From an uncultured Bacillota bacterium (GTDB taxonomy: Bacteria > Bacillota > Clostridia > Caldicoprobacterales > UBA3941), in the NCBI GenBank assembly GCA_937960725.1, contig CALGOY010000082.1, forward strand, positions 1 through 14,515: a DNA stretch of 14,515 nt, read 5' to 3'. The notes under the pieces were generated by a model, which saw nothing but the letters and a program-made list of their open reading frames with translations, made no database searches and had not been told where the DNA came from. Positions 1 through 6,514 of this stretch are shown here, piece after piece (positions within the stretch are counted from its first letter, which is position 1; each line of letters starts with the position of its first letter). Both the position numbers and the translations under genes were made by a program.

Positions 1-1
1 T

Positions 2-1648
2 TTTAAAATCATTTCTGTATTTATGATCTTTTTGATGGTATTTGGACTTTTTGCTACAGGATGTAGCAGCAAGGGAGATAATCAAACTTCAAATCAGGCT
101 GATGAGCAAGCAGGTCAGAAAACAGATGATAAAGCTCAAGGAGGAGAAACTGAGTCAGAAGCAGCTGAATTCACTTATCCTATAGAAGGAAATAAAACTC
201 TAACGTACTGGTGCGATCTAAACACAAACGTAGCTGCTAATTTTACCAATTTAGCTGATACTCCTTTATATCAAGAAGTATTTAAGAGAACGGGAGTTAC
301 AGTTGAATTTCAGCATCCCGCAGCAGGGCAGGCGGAGGAGCAACTAAATCTAATGCTAGCCTCTGGAGAATTGCCGGATATTATTGAATATAATTGGTAT
401 TCATTCCCTGGAGGTCCAGAAAAGGCGATTCAAGATGGCTATATACTAGAGCTGGGTGAGGTATTTGAAAAGTATGCAGCTAATTTAACAAGATATTTAA
501 AAGAGAATCCTGAAATAGATAAGCAGGTAAAAACAGATGAAGGGCATTACTACGTTTTCCCATTTATCCGCGGCGATGAAATACTGTTAGTATCTTCAGG
601 TCCAATTATCCGAAAAGATTGGCTGGATGATTTGGGTCTAGATATACCGGAAACTATGGAAGAATGGTATATTGCCCTTAAGAGATTTAAAGAGGAAAAG
701 GGAGCTACAGCACCTCTTACCTATGAAGCCTACATGCTGGATTGGGGGGCTTTTACAGGGGCTTACGGCGTTAAGAGAGGTTTTTATGTAGAAGATGGTC
801 AAGTCAAATTCGGCGATATAGAGCCTGGATTTAAAGAATTTTTAGCAGAGTATAGTAAGTGGTATGCGGAAGGCTTACTTGATCGGGATATTGCAACTGT
901 TGATACTAAGCAAATTGCCTCAAAAATGACAGGCGGTCAGTCCGGTGCTTCTTTAGGTTGGGCGGCTAGCCGGCTAGGAAGCTGGATGCAGACCGTAACC
1001 CCAACTAATCCAGAATATGAATTGGTGGGGGCACCTTATCCAGTATTGAACAAAGGAGAAACACCCAAATTTGCTAACTATGAGTTCCCTTACTCAAAGA
1101 GCGGCTCAGCTGCAATTACAACGGCTTGCAAAGATGTTGAAACTGCTGCAAGATTTTTAGACTATGCATATAGCGAAGAAGGACATATGCTGTTTAACTT
1201 TGGTATTGAAGGCGAATCTTACGAGATGGTGGATGGAGAACCAAAGTATGCTGATATCTTGTATAACGATCCGGAAGGGCGTCCTTTGAACCAGACCTTA
1301 GCGGCTTATGTAAGAGCTAACTACAATGGGCCTTTCGTACAAGACAAGCGATACCTTCCACAGTATCAAGCATTGCCACAGCAAATGGATGCAATCGAAA
1401 CATGGGTAAAAACAGATGCAAAAGATTATCTACTACCACCTATTACGCCAACTTCTGAAGAAAGCCAGGAATTTGCTACAATCATGAATGAGATTAACAC
1501 CTACAAAGAGGAGATGTTCTTGAAGTTCTTATTCGGTGATGAAAGCTTAGATGCATTCGATGAATATGTTAACACTATTAAGAGCATGGGTATAGATCGC
1601 GCTATTGAAATTCAGCAAAATGCATTAGAAAGATATAATAACCGATAA
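2..1648 (+). CDS. ABC transporter extracellular solute-binding lipoprotein (LipO/YtcQ-like), 5' end outside window
   Basis: This is the substrate-capture lipoprotein of an ABC importer, anchored outside the membrane and probably binding an oligosaccharide. The first ATG is at 23, but the frame stays open to base 2 and reads FKIISVF before it, which completes the hydrophobic core of a signal peptide; the true start (basic residues plus more core) is therefore upstream of the window. The lipobox is ATGC, with the lipidated Cys at residue 14 counted from the ATG at 23. A low-complexity, Q/E/D/K-rich linker follows, then a family-1-type binding-protein body of about 490 residues. Its length and the two following LplB/LplC-type permeases match the large LipO/YtcQ group. 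The substrate cannot be read from sequence; plant or host polysaccharide fragments are a guess. The gene ends with TAA just before two stem-loops. Confidence 0.9.
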   Translation, partial: FKIISVFMIFLMVFGLFATGCSSKGDNQTSNQADEQAGQKTDDKAQGGETESEAAEFTYPIEGNKTLTYWCDLNTNVAANFTNLADTPLYQEVFKRTGVTVEFQHPAAGQAEEQLNLMLASGELPDIIEYNWYSFPGGPEKAIQDGYILELGEVFEKYAANLTRYLKENPEIDKQVKTDEGHYYVFPFIRGDEILLVSSGPIIRKDWLDDLGLDIPETMEEWYIALKRFKEEKGATAPLTYEAYMLDWGAFTGAYGVKRGFYVEDGQVKFGDIEPGFKEFLAEYSKWYAEGLLDRDIATVDTKQIASKMTGGQSGASLGWAASRLGSWMQTVTPTNPEYELVGAPYPVLNKGETPKFANYEFPYSKSGSAAITTACKDVETAARFLDYAYSEEGHMLFNFGIEGESYEMVDGEPKYADILYNDPEGRPLNQTLAAYVRANYNGPFVQDKRYLPQYQALPQQMDAIETWVKTDAKDYLLPPITPTSEESQEFATIMNEINTYKEEMFLKFLFGDESLDAFDEYVNTIKSMGIDRAIEIQQNALERYNNR

Positions 1649-1702
1649 TGATAATTTGCAATTATCAAAGGGGAATAGGAATTTGTTCATCCTTTTCCCC
1701 TT
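1649..1702 (+). promoter_or_regulatory. Two tandem stem-loops between binding-protein and permease genes
   Basis: The first dyad starts at the base after the stop codon: TGATAATT (1649-1656) pairs perfectly with AATTATCA (1660-1667). The second is stronger: 1668-1680 pairs with 1690-1702 over 13 bp with one mismatch and a 9-nt loop, followed by a modest T-rich stretch. Such structures between binding-protein and permease genes commonly act as partial terminators or as 3' ends that protect the upstream message, giving more binding protein than permease. That role is inferred here. Confidence 0.6.
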
Positions 1703-1745
1703 GATTTTAACCTTTTATATTATGGCATAAGGAGGTAGAGGAGTT

Positions 1746-2729
1746 GTGCAGCAGACAAGGCAAACACAGCCACAAAGCGGTTCCAGAGTTTATATAGGTC
1801 CAGGAACAGACAGAAGGTCTGACTTTTTCAAGCGGCTGAAGAGGGATTTATTCATCAATAAATCTCTATACCTGCTAGTTTTGCCAGTAGTAATCTTCTA
1901 TATTATATTTCACTACAAGCCTATGTATGGGGCTATTATCGCTTTTAAACAGTATGCTCCAGCAAAAGGTGTTTTAGGAAGCCCTTGGGTTGGCTTTGAC
2001 CATTTTGTGCGGTTTTTTAGCAGCCATTCTTTCTGGCGTATATTTAGAAATACTTTTTTGATCAGTTTTTACAGCCTATTATTTGGCTTTCCAGCGCCGA
2101 TCATATTGGCTTTGTTGCTAAATGAATTAAAAAACGAAAAATTTAAGCGGACTGTTCAGACCATATCTTATCTTCCCCATTTTATATCGCTAGTCGTCGT
2201 TGCAGGAATGATAAAGGATTTTACAGTTACCGATGGAATCATAAATGATTTTATCGAGCTTTTTGGAGGAGAGAGAGTTCCTATATTACAAAAAGCTGAA
2301 TTATTTAGACCAGTTTATATTATATCTGGGATATGGCAGGAAATTGGCTGGGGTTCCATAATTTATCTTGCCGCCCTAAGTGGAATTTCCCAAGAACTTT
2401 ATGAAGCGGCCATGATTGATGGTGCGGGACGCTTCAAGCAAGTTATCCATGTTACAATACCAGGGATTGCTCCGACCATCATAATAATGCTGATACTGAG
2501 GATAGGACAGTTGATGAACGTAGGTTATGAAAAGATCATCTTGCTGTATAATCCTTCCACCTATGAAACGGCAGACGTTATTTCTTCATATGTATACAGA
2601 GTAGGATTGTTGGAGTTTAGTTGGAGCTATAGCGCCGCTGTAGGTTTGTTCAATTCAGTAGTTAATTTCATTTTAGTAATAGCAGCAAACTGGGTAAGCA
2701 GAAGAGTCACTGAAACAAGTCTTTGGTAA
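1746..2729 (+). CDS. ABC transporter permease, LplB family (carbohydrate uptake)
   Basis: This is one of two membrane subunits of a type I (MalF/MalG-like) ABC importer. The start is GTG at 1746, set by the GGAGG ribosome site at 1731-1735. A basic cytoplasmic N-terminus of about 35 residues precedes the first membrane span (about 40-57); roughly five more hydrophobic segments follow. The permease signature loop that docks on the ATPase is clear at about residues 218-240, with E220-A-A followed by M-I-D-G-A-G. An early K-P-M-Y-G motif after the first span, with an I-I-A-F-K-Q-Y stretch, is typical of the LplB subgroup. It is followed after 13 nt by the second permease gene, so the two are cotranscribed and probably translated together. 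No ATPase gene lies nearby. Confidence 0.92.
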   Translation: MQQTRQTQPQSGSRVYIGPGTDRRSDFFKRLKRDLFINKSLYLLVLPVVIFYIIFHYKPMYGAIIAFKQYAPAKGVLGSPWVGFDHFVRFFSSHSFWRIFRNTFLISFYSLLFGFPAPIILALLLNELKNEKFKRTVQTISYLPHFISLVVVAGMIKDFTVTDGIINDFIELFGGERVPILQKAELFRPVYIISGIWQEIGWGSIIYLAALSGISQELYEAAMIDGAGRFKQVIHVTIPGIAPTIIIMLILRIGQLMNVGYEKIILLYNPSTYETADVISSYVYRVGLLEFSWSYSAAVGLFNSVVNFILVIAANWVSRRVTETSLW

Positions 2730-2742
2730 GGGAGGGAAAGCT

Positions 2743-3627
2743 ATGGCTAAAATAAAGAAAAGCGCCGGGGAAATAATTTTCGATTGTTTCAATATATTAT
2801 TTATGATATTCATCATAGTAATAACCTTATATCCTATGCTCTATGTAGCCTTTGCTTCTTTCAGCGATAGCGCAAGGTTATTGCAACATAGGGGGCTATT
2901 GCTTAAACCTTTAGGATTTAATCTTAATGCTTATAAATTGGTATTTAAAAATCCTATGATCGTAAAGGGTTATGGAAATACGATTTTTATTGTAGTGGTT
3001 GGCGTAACTTTGAATATTATGATGACATCCCTAGGAGCCTATTTCATGTCCCGCAAGAATGTGATGCTTAAAGGCCCTATTACTTTTTTATTTGTTTTCA
3101 CCATGTTTTTTAGTGGAGGAATGGTTCCCTTTTATTTAACGGTAAAAGATTTAGGAATAACCAATACTCTATGGTCGACCATTATCCCTTTTCTGATTAA
3201 CACCTATAATATGATTATTATGAGAACTGCTTTTTTAGCTATTCCAGATAGCTTGGAAGAATCAGCAAAATTGGATGGAGCTGGACATTTTACAATTCTT
3301 GCTAGAATTGTGTTACCCCTATCGAAGGCAGTAATTGCAGTTATGGTACTTTATTATGCGGTAGAAAAGTGGAACGGCTGGTTTTGGGCTTCTGTATTTA
3401 TTCGCAACAGAGAGCTCTATCCTCTGCAGGTCATATTGAGGGAAATACTTCTTCAAAACGATACAAATGCCATGACAGGCGGAATTAACGCCATGGATCA
3501 GGAGGCGATCAGTGAATCTGTAAAATATGCAACCATAATGGTAGCTACAGTTCCAGTACTGTGCGTATATCCGTTTCTGCAAAAGTATTTTGTTAAAGGC
3601 GTATTAATTGGATCAGTAAAAGGTTGA
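2743..3627 (+). CDS. ABC transporter permease, LplC/YtcP family (carbohydrate uptake)
   Basis: This is the second membrane subunit of the importer (MalG-like), expected to pair with the preceding permease. The ATG start has a GGGAGGG ribosome site about 7 nt upstream. About six hydrophobic segments are visible, the first at residues 17-38. The ATPase-docking loop reads E172-E-S-A-K-L-D-G-A-G (172-181) and continues to a V-L-P-L sequence. The length of 294 residues is standard for the family, and the C-terminal F-V-K-G-V-L-I-G-S-V-K-G is typical of LplC/YtcP proteins. The operon ends here at a strong intrinsic terminator. Lpl-type systems are generally energised by a shared multi-sugar ATPase (MsmX-like) encoded elsewhere; that is inferred here from the absence of an ATPase gene. 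Confidence 0.92.
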   Translation: MAKIKKSAGEIIFDCFNILFMIFIIVITLYPMLYVAFASFSDSARLLQHRGLLLKPLGFNLNAYKLVFKNPMIVKGYGNTIFIVVVGVTLNIMMTSLGAYFMSRKNVMLKGPITFLFVFTMFFSGGMVPFYLTVKDLGITNTLWSTIIPFLINTYNMIIMRTAFLAIPDSLEESAKLDGAGHFTILARIVLPLSKAVIAVMVLYYAVEKWNGWFWASVFIRNRELYPLQVILREILLQNDTNAMTGGINAMDQEAISESVKYATIMVATVPVLCVYPFLQKYFVKGVLIGSVKG

Positions 3628-3638
3628 TTTTCTATAAT

Positions 3639-3682
3639 AAAAAGTCCAAGATCTTCAGGCAGGTAAAGATCTTGGACTTTTT
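3639..3682. terminator. Strong bidirectional intrinsic terminator between the ABC operon and azlD
   Basis: Bases 3641-3655 pair perfectly with 3666-3680 (15 bp), extended by two A-T pairs, around a 10-nt loop. Runs of A before and T after the stem supply a U-tract in both directions. It sits between converging genes, so it probably ends both transcripts. Confidence 0.9.
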
Positions 3683-3712
3683 TATGAGCATCTGTATATA
3701 GCCTGTTTAAGC

Positions 3713-4045
3713 TTAGGTCAAGTTTTGAATCAGTATCATATAAACAACAGTTCCAACGCCAATGCTAAGCAAATTATTTCTTTTCCAAAGATGGAGCATT
3801 ACCACAACAGCAATTGAAATTATTTCCGCAAATCCGCTGGGGAAATTATAAAAATTTATATTCCTTACGCAATAGACGACCAAGGTGGCAATAATTGCAG
3901 GGGGCAATATTTTGCCCAAATACTGTATAATGTCAGGGACCTGTTTATTCCTTCCAAATAGAATAAAAGGGAAAGCCCTTGTCAAAAAAGTCAATGCAGC
4001 CACTACAGCAATTATAACAATAGATTCAGAAGTACTTAAGGTCAT
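3713..4045 (-). CDS. azlD: Branched-chain amino acid exporter small subunit, AzlD family
   Basis: This is a small integral membrane protein of 110 residues with about four hydrophobic segments (about 8-28, 41-60, 68-86, 92-107). It has the AzlD features of an early F-L-T-R-A-F-P-F motif (20-27) and a P-P-A-I-I-A-T-L stretch (48-55). AzlD works with AzlC as a two-component branched-chain amino-acid transporter; in Bacillus subtilis the pair confers resistance to the analogue 4-azaleucine. Its ATG overlaps the azlC stop codon in an ATGA at 4042-4045, which indicates translational coupling and equal synthesis. Assignment rests on membrane topology, these motifs and the partner gene. Confidence 0.9.
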   Translation of the reverse strand: MTLSTSESIVIIAVVAALTFLTRAFPFILFGRNKQVPDIIQYLGKILPPAIIATLVVYCVRNINFYNFPSGFAEIISIAVVVMLHLWKRNNLLSIGVGTVVYMILIQNLT

Positions 4046-4746
4046 GGCACAGACACCTCTTCTTTGTTTGTAGCTGGGATTTTGTTCTTAATTAGCAGTA
4101 AAAATGCTACAGTTACGAGTAGTGAGGGAAGGATAAAATTATCAGGTCCAAACAATATTAAACACAATATGGCGCTAGACAGACCTGTCAAAGCAGGAAT
4201 ATGGCTTTTAGACTCCTTCCACTGTTCGACAAAAATTACAACAAACAATGCAGTCATAGCAAAGTCTATACCGGTTGTATTAAAAGTGATTAACTCTCCC
4301 GCCAATGCTCCAATAACTGAACCAGCAATCCAGTATATTTGATTGAGCAAAGCAATTAAAAAATATAGTTTATCAGGATCAGTTCCCTCAGGAGACTCTA
4401 CAGAGCACAGGATGGAGTAAGTTTCGTCGGTAAGGGAGAAAACCATATAGGGATAGAGCTTCTTCATTTTTTTGAACTTATCTATAAAAGATAGACCATA
4501 GAAAATATGCCTGCTATTTATGATGAGGGTCATTGCTGCCATTACGGAGAGGCTCAGACCGCTGCCAAAGAAATCGACTAATACAAACTGCATAGAACCG
4601 GCGTATACAAACAGGCTGATAAAAAATGCCCATATATAGTTGTAACCAGCCTTTTGCAAAAGCAGGCCAAAGGCCATGCCCAAAAAAATATATCCGATCA
4701 GGACAGGGAATGTGTAAATAAGTGCGGTCTTCAATGTTTTCTTCAT
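4042..4746 (-). CDS. azlC: Branched-chain amino acid exporter large subunit, AzlC family
   Basis: This is the larger subunit of the AzlCD branched-chain amino-acid transporter, an integral membrane protein. Family marks are the G-Y-I-F-L-G-M-A-F-G stretch near residue 20, the S-M-Q-F-V-L-V-D-F motif, and the N-S-R-H-I-F-Y-G motif, which is nearly invariant in AzlC. The frame allows an ATG at 4755, but there the purine-rich AGTAGG abuts the codon. The ATG at 4746 has TAGGATGG at a better distance and begins M-K-K-T, so I place the start there (234 residues). A consensus promoter lies at 4798-4824, giving a leader of only about 45 nt. There is thus no room for a T-box or large riboswitch; any control would come from a DNA-binding regulator. 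Confidence 0.92.
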   Translation of the reverse strand: MKKTLKTALIYTFPVLIGYIFLGMAFGLLLQKAGYNYIWAFFISLFVYAGSMQFVLVDFFGSGLSLSVMAAMTLIINSRHIFYGLSFIDKFKKMKKLYPYMVFSLTDETYSILCSVESPEGTDPDKLYFLIALLNQIYWIAGSVIGALAGELITFNTTGIDFAMTALFVVIFVEQWKESKSHIPALTGLSSAILCLILFGPDNFILPSLLVTVAFLLLIKNKIPATNKEEVSVP

Positions 4747-4797
4747 TGCTACCATCCTACTCTAGTTTGTTGTATTTTTATAAAATTTATATTAAAT

Positions 4798-4824
4798 ATT
4801 ATACGAATGAATATCTTTTGTCAA
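4798..4824 (-). promoter_or_regulatory. Consensus sigma-A promoter for azlCD
   Basis: On the minus strand TTGACA (4824-4819) and TATAAT (4803-4798) both match the consensus exactly, with a short 15-nt spacer. Transcription would start near 4791, about 45 nt before the azlC start. Confidence 0.7.
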
Positions 4825-4915
4825 CTTAATTGCGACAATCTTTTCAGTCTACTAAAAAATTATTTATCTTCACTGCACAGATATGATTTATTCACGTGAA
4901 TATAGTTATAATAAT

Positions 4916-4953
4916 AAGAAATGAGTCAGGCTTTTCAGCCTAACTCATTTCTT
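4916..4953 (-). terminator. Hairpin terminator overlapping the end of the ferritin-like gene
   Basis: Bases 4916-4931 pair with 4938-4953 over 16 positions with one mismatch, around a 6-nt loop. The stem includes the last two sense codons and the TGA stop (4945-4947) of the minus-strand gene. The downstream sequence on the minus strand is AT-rich but lacks a solid T-run, so termination strength is uncertain. Confidence 0.6.
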
Positions 4954-5373
4954 ATAGCGCTTGAGAATGCCCTCTAGCATCCTTGCATGGCGGGCCTCGT
5001 CCTTAGCTGACTCGTTGAAATAGTCCCTTGCTGCCTCCAGCCCTAGCTCTGCTGCCTTGTTTGCAGCTTCTTTCTTATTATTATTAGAAAAGATTTCTCC
5101 CTCGAGCATTCGAGCGATATTGTCAAACAGGTTGTCCCCTATCATACCGTTGAGCTCTGCAAATCTTGCTGCATGTTCAGCCTCTTCCCATGCAATGGTC
5201 TTAAATACTTCTGCAATTTCGGGATAGCCTTCTCTTTGGGCTTGCCTTGCTAAAGCTAAGTAAATACCTACTTCACTGGTTTCTCCATTAAAATTTTGTT
5301 TAACCGCCCTTTCAAGTTCCGTCCCCTTGGTTTTCCCAATAACATCTTCAAATACAAGCTCTTTCTTGTCCAT
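4945..5373 (-). CDS. Ferritin-like diiron protein (rubrerythrin-like, no rubredoxin domain)
   Basis: This is a 142-residue four-helix-bundle protein of the rubrerythrin/ferritin-like superfamily. Expected diiron ligands are visible: E31 in the N-G-E-T motif of helix 1, E64 and H67 in E-E-A-E-H of helix 2, E93 (or E91) in L-E-G-E of helix 3, and E126 with H129 in D-E-A-R-H of helix 4. Classical rubrerythrin adds a C-terminal rubredoxin of about 40 residues with two CxxC motifs. Here the chain ends in R-Y-K-K after helix 4, so it has no built-in electron donor. Relatives reduce hydrogen peroxide in anaerobes; the exact reaction here is unknown. Its AAAGGAG ribosome site lies inside the last codons of the upstream cysteine-rich gene, one base away, so the two are coupled. 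Confidence 0.88.
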   Translation of the reverse strand: MDKKELVFEDVIGKTKGTELERAVKQNFNGETSEVGIYLALARQAQREGYPEIAEVFKTIAWEEAEHAARFAELNGMIGDNLFDNIARMLEGEIFSNNNKKEAANKAAELGLEAARDYFNESAKDEARHARMLEGILKRYKK

Positions 5374-5374
5374 A

Positions 5375-5827
5375 TTACTTCATCTCCTTTCTTCTATTGT
5401 AAGCTTCTAATATTTTATCCGCTATCTCACTATCGATAGATTTAATATCGCCTAGATAGAGAAGGACGCTTCCCTTGTATTCCAAAGAATCGCCAAAAAG
5501 TATTATCTCTAAGCATTCACGGACTATGTTAATAATGCACTCTTCATCGTGGTATAGATTGCAGTTGCGGCATTGGTTGAGTAAAAATCCGATTGTATCT
5601 ATCAAGACTTCATTGTCATATATTTTTACATCGCTGTAGGGTATGTTTTCTATACCGCCATCTATGAAGTCATCTCCCTGTTTAAGGGCTGTTAATAGAC
5701 ATTCCTTGCAATAGCCTATAAGGCATTTTTCATTTTCACATTCACCACAAGTTTCTTCCCCCAGACAACAATTTCCTATCTCCGTTATTAGCTGTTCGTA
5801 ATTGATTGAACTGCTGATTGTTATCAC
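5375..5827 (-). CDS. Unrecognised cysteine-rich protein coupled to the ferritin-like gene
   Basis: I do not recognise this 150-residue protein. It has 11 cysteines, at 20, 21, 27, 30, 35, 40, 43, 86, 89, 97 and 105, in two clusters. CxxC pairs lie at 27/30, 40/43 and 86/89, and H93 is near the second cluster. This suggests bound metal (zinc or an Fe-S cluster), not disulphides, since there is no signal peptide or membrane span. The middle and C-terminal parts look helical and acidic. It lies one base upstream of the diiron gene, so a role as its electron donor, metal source or regulator is plausible but inferred. The GTG at 5827 is part of a GGGGTGAT ribosome site, so the true start may lie a few codons later; no ATG, GTG or TTG follows nearby, and an ATC at 5818-5816 has ideal spacing. 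Confidence 0.75.
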   Translation of the reverse strand: MITISSSINYEQLITEIGNCCLGEETCGECENEKCLIGYCKECLLTALKQGDDFIDGGIENIPYSDVKIYDNEVLIDTIGFLLNQCRNCNLYHDEECIINIVRECLEIILFGDSLEYKGSVLLYLGDIKSIDSEIADKILEAYNRRKEMK

Positions 5828-5911
5828 CCCTTTTATCTAATGGACATATATTTATTTACCACAAAAGAGTCAGTTTAAACAAAAAATTATTAAAATTATC
5901 CAATGTTTAAG

Positions 5912-5941
5912 TTGACTTATTAGAAATTTAATGAATAATAT
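5912..5941 (+). promoter_or_regulatory. Possible promoter for the zinc-ribbon membrane protein gene
   Basis: TTGACT (5912-5917) and TAATAT (5936-5941) are spaced 18 nt apart, in a very AT-rich gap of about 215 nt between divergent genes. An imperfect dyad (5927-5935 with 5942-5950, 8 of 9) overlaps the -10. In DNA this AT-rich such matches arise easily. No clear promoter for the leftward gene was found in the gap. Confidence 0.35.
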
Positions 5942-6044
5942 TTTATTAAATTAGTCGAACAATTTTGATATAACTATATCCAATAATGACACTACATGGT
6001 ATGATAAGGAAAATGATTTATTATATATAGTTGGGGTGATAAAA

Positions 6045-6473
6045 TTGAAAAGAATTAAACCCGGTCGTGGACCATCGAGAATGTCTTTTATAGGATCAAT
6101 AGTTGCAGTAATATTTGGAGTTTTTTGGATAATACTAACGGCAAGCTTAGCATCTCATTCTCCTTTCGGTATTATCGGGATTATTTTTCCGTTATTCGGA
6201 GTGTTATTTGTCATATTAGCTATTGTTCAAGCGATTTACCATTATAAAAATGCGACAGGCAAAGATAGATATTCTATTATAGATATAGTAGATTCTAGCG
6301 AAGAAGGAGATCCAGCGGATAATTGGATAAGGGATAAAAATCCAGGGAAGGTAGAAGCTCAAAATAGCTTTAATTCAGAAATAAACTATTGTCCATATTG
6401 CGGAGCTAGGATCGATAACGATTATGCTTTTTGTCCCAAATGCGGCAAATCAGTAAAAAATAGTTTCAGTTAA
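6045..6473 (+). CDS. Small membrane protein with C-terminal zinc ribbon
   Basis: This is a 142-residue protein with two membrane spans (about 15-36 and 43-67), a polar linker, and a C-terminal zinc ribbon with C116-P-Y-C119 and C130-P-K-C133. The linker and ribbon are probably cytoplasmic. Zinc-ribbon membrane proteins of this layout are common in Firmicutes and mostly uncharacterised; no specific function can be given. The frame also allows a GTG at 6036, but that GTG lies within the ribosome site GGGGTGAT (6033-6040). The TTG at 6045 sits 6 nt past its core and begins M-K-R-I-K-P, so I place the start there. The stop codon is part of the following terminator. The gene has its own promoter region and converges on putP. 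Confidence 0.75.
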   Translation: MKRIKPGRGPSRMSFIGSIVAVIFGVFWIILTASLASHSPFGIIGIIFPLFGVLFVILAIVQAIYHYKNATGKDRYSIIDIVDSSEEGDPADNWIRDKNPGKVEAQNSFNSEINYCPYCGARIDNDYAFCPKCGKSVKNSFS

Positions 6474-6514
6474 AAAATACAAGGCAGCTTAAGAAGCTGC
6501 CTTGTATTTTTTAA
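6470..6514. terminator. Long bidirectional terminator shared by two convergent genes
   Basis: Bases 6470-6490 pair perfectly with 6494-6514 (21 bp) around a 3-nt loop, with A and T runs at the outer ends that give U-tracts on both strands. It contains the TAA of the zinc-ribbon gene (6471-6473). On the other strand it contains the last seven codons of putP and part of its TAA (6491-6489), whose last two bases begin one arm while the first lies in the loop. Confidence 0.9.

Noticed and set aside
1649..1667. Fur-box-like sequence TGATAAT...ATTATCA
   Set aside because: The Fur consensus has a 1-nt centre between the 7-nt halves; here there are five. It lies directly after a stop codon inside an operon, so a hairpin is the simpler reading.
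4747..4797. Possible T-box or leucine/valine riboswitch in the azlC leader
   Set aside because: The consensus promoter leaves only about 45 nt of leader, far too short for a T-box, and no terminator/antiterminator pair is visible.
5927..5950. AT-rich dyad that might be a PerR or Fur operator upstream of the diiron cassette
   Set aside because: It does not match the PerR or Fur consensus, and the surrounding DNA is so AT-rich that dyads of this quality are expected by chance.
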